Positions 1 through 7,133 of a stretch of DNA of 64,000 bases are shown piece after piece. The translations under genes were made by a program, and so were the position numbers. The DNA comes from Natronomonas gomsonensis (GTDB taxonomy: Archaea; Halobacteriota; Halobacteria; Halobacteriales; Haloarculaceae), in assembly GCF_013391635.1 (NCBI RefSeq), contig NZ_JACAWU010000001.1:1054001-1118000 (forward strand). The letters run 5' to 3'. How positions within the stretch are numbered: position 1 is the stretch's first letter; the number at the start of each line of letters is the position of its first letter. The notes below the pieces were generated by a model. That model was not told the DNA's origin and made no database searches. It saw only the letters and a list, made by a program, of their open reading frames with translations.

Positions 1-122
1 ATACCACCAAGCGGAGATGCTACCTCGGAATCGGAAACAGGACAATGCTACATACAAGACTGGACATCTCTAGTCTCACCGGGTACATCCACAAAATATC
101 GATTCGAAATAGAGGGCCGCCT

Positions 123-413
123 TCATTCGATTTCTAACCCGCCACCGCTTTCGGCGTTTTCGGCTTCGCCATCTTCAGCCCACTCTATCTCGAACTCGAT
201 ACTCAGCTCACCAGAACTATCGGTCGGTCCTTCGCGCTCGGCTTTCACCTCGAACGTCGGTCGGGCAGGGGGATTCAGCGTTACAGATTCGGAGCCTGCT
301 TTCAGGGTGATAGCGTTGCCGCTGTCGAGATTGTCCGCGACGTTCCGTAGGTACGATGCAATCTCTTCTCGACTCTGGTTGCTCTCTGATTCGAACAGGA
401 CTTCTTCAGGCAT
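123..413 (-). CDS. amphi-Trp domain protein
   Basis: 96 residues. The first half has the helix and strand pattern of the small amphi-Trp family: a SREEIASYLRNVADNL helix at about 14-29, then a strand region that repeats charged/hydrophobic alternation, with the family tryptophan at W78 in FEIEWAED. The C-terminal 15 residues are acidic and glycine-rich and look disordered. The family has no established biochemical role; members are common in haloarchaea as short stand-alone genes. The gene stands alone, with 173 bases between it and the divergent ATP-grasp gene. The ATG is the first in frame. The family call is by recognition of the sequence pattern. Confidence 0.8.
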   Translation of the reverse strand: MPEEVLFESESNQSREEIASYLRNVADNLDSGNAITLKAGSESVTLNPPARPTFEVKAEREGPTDSSGELSIEFEIEWAEDGEAENAESGGGLEIE

Positions 414-586
414 ACAAACAATAGTACACAGCCTGCACCCATAGATTCGACCGCCGTATTGAGTGGATAGGACTGGCCAGTGTGTTCACACCTGTCGGGC
501 CATCCCCATCCATGATGTCTATTACTGAAATCGCTACACACCCGAATGCTATTCAAATTCGCGCTTGAACACAACTGTAGATCCGT

Positions 587-1318
587 ATGGAACGTAATCG
601 CGGCATCGGTATCCTGGGTCAAAAGCATAAGCCGGTGTTCAGCGACGTAGCCGAGCGTCTTCGGAATGCAGGCTTTCAGGTTCGGTTCTTCCATCCCCAA
701 TCACCCCCCTCACCAGAACAGATCGCCGACCTCTCGTTGATTGTTAACAAGAAAACACTCCCGAGTGCACTCCCAACTCTCAGGCATGCTCGACGGACGG
801 GGACAGTGCTGTGGAATAATTTGCAGGCGTTGATTTTGTTTAGTTCACGGCTTGTCGGTCTTCGAGCGCTTTCGGAGATGGGATTTCTCACACCTGAAGT
901 CTCCTTCGAGAAACCTGATGACGAGTACGTCGCTAAAGGCTACTACATCTGGAACGACGAACCCGAACTCAACGGCGAGGGAGATTTCTATCAGGAACTG
1001 ATTCCGACGGAACCAGTCGATTACAAGTATTATGCCGTCAACGACGGGTCACAGATACACGTCGCGGGGCGGCGCGTCACCTCGAAGCTCTACGGGGAGA
1101 AACAGTTCCTCGGGCAGATAGAGATCAGGCCAGCACTTGCAGCGTCACTCCGAGAACTTGTTGAACGATTTGCCCTTCGGGGTGTCGGGGTTGACTTGGT
1201 CAAAGATGGCGACGGCCAGTATTGGGCTGTCGACGTCAATCTCGGAGCGGGATACCGAGACACTGGACTAGAGCCGGCTCTCACCGACTCGATTATTGCG
1301 AGTCTGCCAAGCGAGTGA
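587..1318 (+). CDS. RimK-like ATP-grasp enzyme
   Basis: 243 residues with the architecture of a short RimK-type ATP-grasp ligase. An N-terminal Rossmann-like half (1-95) is followed by the nucleotide-binding half. Visible hallmarks are the ATP lysine K117 in YVAKGYY, the hinge motif FYQELI (134-139), D203 in GVDLVKDG, and the metal-binding DVN at 216-218. ATP-grasp enzymes join a carboxylate to an amine or thiol through an acyl phosphate; the substrate here cannot be read. It stands alone, without a partner enzyme, and its codon choice is less G+C-biased than that of the core genes downstream, which suggests accessory origin. The start is the first ATG. Confidence 0.75.
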   Translation: MERNRGIGILGQKHKPVFSDVAERLRNAGFQVRFFHPQSPPSPEQIADLSLIVNKKTLPSALPTLRHARRTGTVLWNNLQALILFSSRLVGLRALSEMGFLTPEVSFEKPDDEYVAKGYYIWNDEPELNGEGDFYQELIPTEPVDYKYYAVNDGSQIHVAGRRVTSKLYGEKQFLGQIEIRPALAASLRELVERFALRGVGVDLVKDGDGQYWAVDVNLGAGYRDTGLEPALTDSIIASLPSE

Positions 1319-1612
1319 AAAGAAACAACCGCGACTTCTGGATAGCGTCCCCTCTATTGAATTACTGGATGAAATTGTAACCCATTGTGGCTTTCAGCAG
1401 AACAGTTTGACGACCGACGAGAATTGCTTGATTCACGCCGAGACAACCGACATGGTTGTGCTGTAGCGTGCCCTGTATTCAGCACGAACTCACCAAACTA
1501 TCAGCGGCTGAGGATTTCGACAAAGCTGCGTATTTCAAATTCAGCAGACACGACCACTACACAGGGGCGGTGAGCCAACTGAAACCGGTGGCCGCTCAGT
1601 GAACCCGTTCGC
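1319..1612. other. intergenic, no supported gene
   Basis: 294 bases between the ATP-grasp gene and a convergent membrane-protein gene. It contains a 62-codon open frame at 1385-1573 that has no recognisable domain and mixed codon bias. I see no RNA gene, clear repeat or promoter. A decayed insertion sequence is possible but unsupported. Confidence 0.4.
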
Positions 1613-1996
1613 CTACTCCGCTGCTGGTGCCGTGTCTCCAGCCGACTCTGATGACGTGTTGAGGTAGAGGTAAATCAACACGAGAATCAAGACGACTTGG
1701 ACCGCCTTGTCGACGTAGTCGACGATTCCGTACTCCGATTTGACCACGAGCCAGATTGGAATTTGGACAAACGTGTATGGAATCCCGACTAAGTAGAGTA
1801 GCTTCCGCTGAAAGTCGAGGAAGAAGAGAACGAGTGCACCGCCGTAGCCGACGCCGGCGAGTGCAACGGGAATCCGCCCCTCGACGATACCCGCATACAC
1901 GTGAAGCACGCCAGTAATGACGACCAACGCGACTGCCAGCCACTGAATCCGGGTGAGTGACCCGATTCGATTTGCCGAACTGTTTTGTCCATTCAT
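1613..1996 (-). CDS. four-helix membrane protein (DUF7475-like)
   Basis: 127 residues from the ATG at 1996; an in-frame ATG 30 bases further up would add a non-conserved looking MHYAIRYSIA and is less likely. Four hydrophobic segments are clear: about residues 18-40, 45-63, 66-90 and 97-117, ending in a short acidic tail (SSESAGDTAPAAE) that is probably cytoplasmic. This matches a small haloarchaeal membrane family of unknown function. No catalytic residues are evident. It stands alone and is convergent with the upstream intergenic stretch. Confidence 0.7.
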   Translation of the reverse strand: MNGQNSSANRIGSLTRIQWLAVALVVITGVLHVYAGIVEGRIPVALAGVGYGGALVLFFLDFQRKLLYLVGIPYTFVQIPIWLVVKSEYGIVDYVDKAVQVVLILVLIYLYLNTSSESAGDTAPAAE

Positions 1997-2042
1997 CGCA
2001 ATACTATATCGTATCGCATAGTGCATAAGGACTGTTATTACT

Positions 2043-2057
2043 CGGGTTCAAATCCCG
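2043..2057 (+). other. tRNA T-arm-like fragment
   Basis: CGGG-TTCAAAT-CCCG is a standard tRNA T-arm: four base pairs closing a seven-base TTCAAAT loop. No D-arm, anticodon arm or matching acceptor strand is present around it, so this is not a tRNA gene. Such scraps are what integration at a tRNA 3' end leaves behind, but chance cannot be excluded. Confidence 0.35.
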
Positions 2058-2162
2058 TCATGCGGCGATAGCTGTGCAGTAGTGAATATTTCTCTCTCCG
2101 CGTGGAGTCGCTACCCCGTCGACTGGAAAAGAGCGTTTCTCACACAACTCTCCCGTCGATTG

Positions 2163-2510
2163 TTACTCCATGTCGGCGTCCGATGCCGTCTCGACCGGGT
2201 CGACCCGGAACACGTACCCCGAGTAGGCGTTCTCGAGGTTCGTCGGGCCCTCTTCTTCGGTGTGGTCACGACAGAGATACGCCGTCGCCACGACGGCACC
2301 GTGGCCGGTATCTTCCTGGTAGCGCTCCCGGACGACGAACGCCGGTGATTCCTCACAGCCGCGGCGGTGGCATTCACTGGGTGGTTCCTCGTCTTCCCTC
2401 GGCGGTTCCAGTTCCTCGCTTCGAGATAGTGCTTCCTTGATGTCTCGCTCCCGCTGTCGCCGCTCTTCGTCGGCGGCCTGCTTCTCCCGACCCTCTTTGG
2501 TGTCTGCCAT
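2163..2510 (-). CDS. small haloarchaeal zinc-finger-like protein
   Basis: 115 residues starting at MADTKEG; an upstream ATG nine codons earlier is also open. The first 45 residues are a highly charged Arg/Glu-rich helix. The rest carries a likely zinc site: C47 and C52 (CHRRGC) paired with C80 and H83 (LCRDH), enclosing a short beta-rich stretch. No enzyme family is recognised. It lies 69 bases downstream of the pilus-type operon and in the same direction, so it may be the last gene of that transcript. Confidence 0.6.
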   Translation of the reverse strand: MADTKEGREKQAADEERRQRERDIKEALSRSEELEPPREDEEPPSECHRRGCEESPAFVVRERYQEDTGHGAVVATAYLCRDHTEEEGPTNLENAYSGYVFRVDPVETASDADME

Positions 2511-2579
2511 TGTTGGTATTTGGGGCGCAAGCGGCATAATGGTGTGGTGGCTCGAAACCGTTCCTGTGTGCCGACAGGT

Positions 2580-3110
2580 CTACCCGCCACCGATTTCGAT
2601 GACGATGGTCAATTCGGTTTTGCCACCCGGACCGACAGCTTCGATATCGAACCCGGCGGCTAACAGCACTACCTCGTCGGCGCGGTCCTGCACCACGATA
2701 CCGCCGCTGGATTCACACGCGCCGAATCGCTTGCCGGCACCGCGCTGGCAGTTCTCGTTGGCCCACTTCTCGGCGACCGTTCGGTTGAACGATGCGTTGT
2801 AGGCGATGCCCTCGTCAATTCGAGTTTGCCGGAGTGTCTCGATTTCCGCGCCGATATCCGCTCGAACGGCCCTGACCCGTTCGTCGCGGTCTCGCCACGC
2901 GTAGTCACCGGCTGTTTCCGCGGCCGCTTCGTGGACCGAACGGTCGAGAAAGGCGACTGCCTTCTCACCTGATACCTCCGGTTCCGGATCGTCCACGTCC
3001 GGGTGATACCCGAGCTGTAGGTACGCGAACAGAATCGGTGCGAGGCCGATGGCGATGACCGCGGCCGCGACGAGGACGAGTTGCCCCCGTTTTACACGTA
3101 CCAGACCCAT
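2580..3110 (-). CDS. pseudopilin-like anchored protein (DUF7261-like)
   Basis: 176 residues. The N-terminus has a charged KRGQ tetrad at 7-10 directly followed by one hydrophobic helix (about 11-32), the layout of a class III (type IV pilin-like) signal handled by archaeal prepilin peptidase. The remainder is an extracellular, mostly alpha then beta domain with cysteines in CQRGAGKRFGACESS that could form a disulfide. Start overlaps the previous gene by 19 bases, indicating coupling. Last pilin-like gene of the operon. Function is inferred from layout and neighbours; a minor pilin or pilus-tip subunit is the simplest reading. Confidence 0.7.
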   Translation of the reverse strand: MGLVRVKRGQLVLVAAAVIAIGLAPILFAYLQLGYHPDVDDPEPEVSGEKAVAFLDRSVHEAAAETAGDYAWRDRDERVRAVRADIGAEIETLRQTRIDEGIAYNASFNRTVAEKWANENCQRGAGKRFGACESSGGIVVQDRADEVVLLAAGFDIEAVGPGGKTELTIVIEIGGG

Positions 3111-3493
3111 ACGGTCACCTCCCCGCCCGTGGTTGGGACGGTCGCGTACCCGGCCGGCACTCCTGCCGGGCGTTCGTAGCCAACAGCGCCGTGTGGCGTC
3201 TCGATTCGGTACAACAGGTTATCGTTCAGGAGGCGTTCGACCCGCCGTTCGAGCGAGTCCTGCTCCCGCTGGAAGGCAGCCTGCGAGCGCGTGACTTCGG
3301 CAAGGCGTGTCTCACCGCCGTGTCGTGGCGGTTCGTTTGCCAGAACTGTCGCGGTGTCTTCGGCGTAGGCGTCTAGCTGTGGTCGTTCGGTGTTGGGCGA
3401 GGGGACACCCAAGGCAAACCCCATCGTGACCGCGAGGATGAACACGACGCCGACGCTCGCTTCGACGATCGACAGGGAGAGTTGTCCCCTCAT
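3092..3493 (-). CDS. pseudopilin-like anchored protein (DUF7262-like)
   Basis: 133 residues beginning MRGQLSLSIVEASVGVVFIL: the RGQ prepilin-like tripeptide followed immediately by a hydrophobic helix ending near residue 28. The sequence next to the cleavage position includes a glutamate (E11), as in many type IV pilins where Glu5 of the mature chain organises assembly. A charged helix (about 68-95) leads to a beta-rich C-terminus ending in VTVWVWYV. Overlaps its upstream neighbour by four bases (ATGA). Probably a minor pilin. Confidence 0.7.
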   Translation of the reverse strand: MRGQLSLSIVEASVGVVFILAVTMGFALGVPSPNTERPQLDAYAEDTATVLANEPPRHGGETRLAEVTRSQAAFQREQDSLERRVERLLNDNLLYRIETPHGAVGYERPAGVPAGYATVPTTGGEVTVWVWYV

Positions 3494-4128
3494 TCGACGG
3501 TCACCTCGAGTATGGCTTTGGTCGTCTGCCGTGGATAGTACGTCACGGTTACGTCTCCCTCCCGAGGCGAGCCATCGAATCGGAGCGTCGTCGTCTCGTA
3601 CCGCGAGAGAGAAACGTCGTACGTCCCGTTTATCCCCTCAGCGTCGTAGAGGACGACGCGGTCGTTTGCTCGGACCGTCTCGACATCGGAACCCGAATCG
3701 ATGCCGATTGTCGCGCGGGGGCTACGGCGAGGAAGCGTCACCGTTCCGAACGCCAGTGGTGGCTCGATGGTTACGGGTTGTCGTTCGGCGACGACGGTGA
3801 GCCGCCTGACTGTCGGGCCACCAGATGGAGTCCCGCGTTCGTAAACGGTCTCTCCGTCGACGGCGATGCGAATATCCGCCGAATCGGGAGCCGTGGCTGA
3901 AACGGTCTGTTCGTTGAGTCGACTCGCGTTCAACACGTTCCGTCGCTCCGTGAGCGGACTGTCGGCGGCGACGAGGCGGTCGGCGATGGCCGACGCCGTC
4001 GCTCGCTCGCTGGCATCCCGCTGTGCGGTCGAAAAAGCGCTGTCGGCGATGGTGACGGAAAGTCCTGCGACGGTCGTCACGACGAGCAGAGCGAGCGCCA
4101 ACGCGGGGAGGTTCGCCTGCCCTCTCAT
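3490..4128 (-). CDS. pseudopilin-like anchored protein (DUF7263-like)
   Basis: 212 residues starting MRGQANLPALALALLVVTT, again RGQ plus one N-terminal hydrophobic helix (about 7-27). The helical stem (28-65) passes into a beta-rich extracellular domain to the end (LEVTVE). No cysteines are evident. Four-base overlaps on both sides place it firmly in the translationally coupled pilus-type operon. It is the longest of the three short RGQ proteins. No enzymatic motif is seen. Confidence 0.7.
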   Translation of the reverse strand: MRGQANLPALALALLVVTTVAGLSVTIADSAFSTAQRDASERATASAIADRLVAADSPLTERRNVLNASRLNEQTVSATAPDSADIRIAVDGETVYERGTPSGGPTVRRLTVVAERQPVTIEPPLAFGTVTLPRRSPRATIGIDSGSDVETVRANDRVVLYDAEGINGTYDVSLSRYETTTLRFDGSPREGDVTVTYYPRQTTKAILEVTVE

Positions 4129-4562
4129 TCGAGAGTCACCTCGATCCCGGATTCCGTCGACGTGAGGTGAATCTCGGCATCCTCACCGCTGTTCCACGTC
4201 CCCGAAATCGAGTCCACGCGGTCGGGAACGACGAGGGGAACGCTCGTACCAACCGCCGGATTCGGATGCTCGAGATGGAGTCTGCCCTCGTTCACGGAGA
4301 TTCGATACGCATCGCCGGCGATAGTCGGCGGGAGGTCGACATCGACACGGACGCTCGCGTCTGTGGCCGTCGGTGGAATCGCGGCCTCGATGTCGGTCGC
4401 GGCGTCCGAGAGGGTTCGCTCTGCGACTTCTCCGCCTGCCGACGCGCGGTACTCCGGTACTGCACCGGCGTACAGCGTCGTCGTCACGAGGCCGATGTAG
4501 AGGACGACGAGCGTCGCCTCCATCGCCTTGCCGACGACGGGACTCATTGCGCGGTCAGCCAC
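4125..4562 (-). CDS. pilin-like protein with DRAMSPVVG motif (DUF7266-like)
   Basis: 145 residues read from a GTG at 4562; starting at the internal ATG (4547) would remove the DRA of DRAMSPVVG, which is the classical haloarchaeal pilin processing region, so GTG is preferred. A hydrophobic helix (about 14-33) is followed by a beta-rich ectodomain. It overlaps the preceding gene by eight bases (GTGGCTGA) and the following gene by four. Likely a pilin or pseudopilin of the same assembly. Confidence 0.7.
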   Translation of the reverse strand: MADRAMSPVVGKAMEATLVVLYIGLVTTTLYAGAVPEYRASAGGEVAERTLSDAATDIEAAIPPTATDASVRVDVDLPPTIAGDAYRISVNEGRLHLEHPNPAVGTSVPLVVPDRVDSISGTWNSGEDAEIHLTSTESGIEVTLE

Positions 4563-5268
4563 CAGCAGTCACCTCCGCGTCGAGGTCGTGAACGACGAGA
4601 TATCCCGTTCGTCGTCCCTCGAAGGTGCCGACGACGACCGGTGGTTTGCCGTCTTCTCTCTCGACGGTCGCACCCTGTTTTCGAAACCACCGCTCCCAGA
4701 CGGTCGGTGTGGCCGTCTCGACAGCGACGGAGAACGTCGCCTCGCCGAGGTCGCGTCGCTCGTGGCTGACGTCACTCTCGACAGTCGCGGTGACGCCGCC
4801 GCTCCCGGAGATGGTTCCGACGTCGTCACCCACCGTCGGTGCACCGACGATGAGGACATCCTCGTCGACGGTGAACGGAGGCGGTGCGTGGAGCCACGCC
4901 TGTCTGCCGGTTCCGCGTACGATTGCACCGGCGTGGAATCGCACTTGACGGTCGCCGGACTCGAAGACGAGTGCGTCGACCGGGACCGTCTCGACTTCCC
5001 GTCCGTCCGCTCGAATCGTCACCGTGCGGTCGATGGACGTAAGCCGGCCCTTAGAAAACGTTACGGTGCCACGTTGTGGGCCGGTTGCGGCGACCGGCTC
5101 GAGGGCGTCGTCGAGGTCAGTCGCGACGCGTTCGGCGTCTGCTTCGGCGGCGCTAGAGTCGACGACGACGCCCACGGCAGCGGTGAGCGTCCCCATCGAG
5201 ACGACGGCGATGCCGAGCAGGAGTGCGACGCCGACGACGTTGGACTGCCCGCGGTCGGAGGCGGTCAT
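4555..5268 (-). CDS. pilin-like protein (DUF7289-like)
   Basis: 237 residues from the ATG at 5268, giving MTASDRGQSNVVGVALLLGI: the DRGQ/SNVVGVALLLG signal is the strongest pilin-like N-terminus in the cluster. The frame is open a further 96 codons upstream, but that part is antisense-like arginine-rich sequence inside the membrane gene and is rejected. After the helix (about 10-35) comes a long beta-rich ectodomain. It follows the PilC-like gene with a four-base overlap. It is a good candidate for the main structural or initiating pilin of this operon. Confidence 0.75.
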   Translation of the reverse strand: MTASDRGQSNVVGVALLLGIAVVSMGTLTAAVGVVVDSSAAEADAERVATDLDDALEPVAATGPQRGTVTFSKGRLTSIDRTVTIRADGREVETVPVDALVFESGDRQVRFHAGAIVRGTGRQAWLHAPPPFTVDEDVLIVGAPTVGDDVGTISGSGGVTATVESDVSHERRDLGEATFSVAVETATPTVWERWFRKQGATVEREDGKPPVVVGTFEGRRTGYLVVHDLDAEVTAGG

Positions 5269-7133
5269 ATCAGTCCGACCCCCTCGAAGACGACGTAACA
5301 AACGAGGACCAGCAGCGAGGAGTGAAGCAACGCCTCGTACCGCCCCCGTGAGGCAGTGCCGGCGAACCAGCCACAGGCGAGCATCGTCGCCTGTGTCACG
5401 ACGTAGAACCGCCAGGCGTCGCGTTCGATGTCGACGGCGTTCGGGTCTATCGCGACGCCGGCACCCTGTGAGACGGCCGACAGCTGTGCGAACCCGTCGA
5501 GGACGTAGGTGTTTACGGCAACGACGATACCGACGACGAGCAACGCCGTCGTCCACCCGACGGCGACGTACACCATCATCGAGGCCCGGAGTTGCTTTCT
5601 GGCGTGGTAGAGTTGACCGATTTCGGTCTGCAGCGTCTCGAACGTCGTTTCGGCGTCGCTTCCCACGTCGAGGGCACCGGTGACGAGACCGACGGTCTGT
5701 TCGGCTAGCGGAGTCCCGACTTGGTCGACGAAGCGGTCGAGGGCTTCCTTTCGGGTGTCGCCGCCCTCGTTTCCGGTGGTCAATCCGAGCGTGAACGCGA
5801 GGTCATCGATGTCCTGCTGTAGCGCGCCGAAGTCGACCTCTCGGGCCACCGTCTCGACGGCGTCGCCGAACGGCCGACCCAGGCTGACGTGGCCGGCAAC
5901 CGAATGAACGAAATCCCGTATCTCGCGGTCCTTGGCGTCGTCACGGCGTGCTCTCCGGAGCGCGACTGCTCCGACCGGGGCCCCGTAGGCCACGTAACCC
6001 AACAGCAGTGCGTTCGTCGGTGGCTCTCCGAGAGTCGCCAGTCCGATTCCGACGACCACTGCCGGAAGCACGAAGAGAACGGCTGCACTCGCTGGATTCG
6101 ACGCCACGCTTCTGACTGTCGCTACAGCTCCGTCCGGCCGTTCATAGGTCGGCTCGTGGTTCGACGGCCGCAACTGCGTCACCAGAGCGGCGGTACCGGC
6201 ACCGACTGCGAGAACGAACACGGCGCTTCCGTACACCAACACGCCTCGAACAGTGGGTGACCCGGGGAGTTCCGTGGGCTGTGACAATCCCGGAGCGAGG
6301 ACGCTCATCACGGTGACGATGACGACGAGCAGCGCCGGCAACACGAGCAGGACGATGAACAGTTCCGCGAGCAGTTCGAGAAAATCGCTCGAACGCTGTC
6401 GGTCCCGTGACTGCTGGTGAGAAAGCATCCGCGATTCCATGCGGAGGTATCCGGTCAGCGCTTCGGTCCCTTGGCTGGCGTGTTCACGGAACTTCAGCAG
6501 AAACGGTGCGAGACGGTTTCGAGACGGGGTTTCCCGTGCGACGCCGCGAAGCCCTTCGTCGAGACTGCCGGTGAGCGCCGCTTTCCGAAGGACTCGCTCG
6601 AACGCCACACTCGTTTCGCCGTAGGCGTCCTGTTCCGCGACTTTTCGGAGCATCGTCTCTCGGTCGTCGCTACCGTCGGCCAGTGCCCTGAGATACCGGA
6701 CTGCCCCGGGAAGCGACCGGTCTATAGCAGCCCGGCGTGCCGACGCACGCCAGCGAAGGTACGCACTTCCCCCGACGACCGCGCCGCGTTTGCCCAACGC
6801 TCCGACGACGACCGCACCCCCCAACGCGACGTAATGGCGCGGAACCTCTGGCACCGAAACCCGATTCAAACCGGGCGTTGCGGCGTGTACCGCCTCCCCG
6901 ATTGTACCGACGGTTTCAGCCGGTAACGCGAAGAGAAAAACCGCCGCCAGCCAGCCGCTCCCGATGGCTAACGCCCACGAGAGTCCGTATATTCTGGCGA
7001 GGTAGGTGTCGAACCCGACACCGAGGGCTGCGCCGCGATAGTGGTCGCGGTCGCGGTCGTGCCGCGGCCGGTCGGCGTGGCGGGAAAACAGCGCGTACAA
7101 TCCACGGTCGAGTGCGGGCAGTACCTCAATCAT
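5265..7133 (-). CDS. PilC/TadC-type membrane platform protein (GspF family)
   Basis: 622 residues with about seven to nine hydrophobic segments and two GspF/TadC cytoplasmic modules, at roughly 140-260 and 400-530. In each, a run of amphipathic helices (for example VRYLRALADGSDDRETMLRK and HVSLGRPFGDAVETVARE) precedes a helix pair and membrane segments. In type II secretion and type IV pilus systems this protein is the inner-membrane platform that the ATPase acts on. Duplicated modules and length are normal for archaeal FlaJ/PilC proteins. It overlaps the ATPase gene by eight bases and the first pilin by four, so ATPase, platform and pilins are made together. Confidence 0.85.
   Translation of the reverse strand: MIEVLPALDRGLYALFSRHADRPRHDRDRDHYRGAALGVGFDTYLARIYGLSWALAIGSGWLAAVFLFALPAETVGTIGEAVHAATPGLNRVSVPEVPRHYVALGGAVVVGALGKRGAVVGGSAYLRWRASARRAAIDRSLPGAVRYLRALADGSDDRETMLRKVAEQDAYGETSVAFERVLRKAALTGSLDEGLRGVARETPSRNRLAPFLLKFREHASQGTEALTGYLRMESRMLSHQQSRDRQRSSDFLELLAELFIVLLVLPALLVVIVTVMSVLAPGLSQPTELPGSPTVRGVLVYGSAVFVLAVGAGTAALVTQLRPSNHEPTYERPDGAVATVRSVASNPASAAVLFVLPAVVVGIGLATLGEPPTNALLLGYVAYGAPVGAVALRRARRDDAKDREIRDFVHSVAGHVSLGRPFGDAVETVAREVDFGALQQDIDDLAFTLGLTTGNEGGDTRKEALDRFVDQVGTPLAEQTVGLVTGALDVGSDAETTFETLQTEIGQLYHARKQLRASMMVYVAVGWTTALLVVGIVVAVNTYVLDGFAQLSAVSQGAGVAIDPNAVDIERDAWRFYVVTQATMLACGWFAGTASRGRYEALLHSSLLVLVCYVVFEGVGLI

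Noticed and set aside
1385-1573. 62-codon frame in the 1319-1612 gap
   Set aside because: No family similarity, weak codon bias, and no promoter; may be an IS remnant, but nothing supports it.
4555-5556. Longer 333-residue form of the pilin-like protein ending at 4555
   Set aside because: The first 96 residues are arginine-rich antisense text of the PilC-like gene; MTASDRGQSNVVG at 5268 gives a clean pilin N-terminus.
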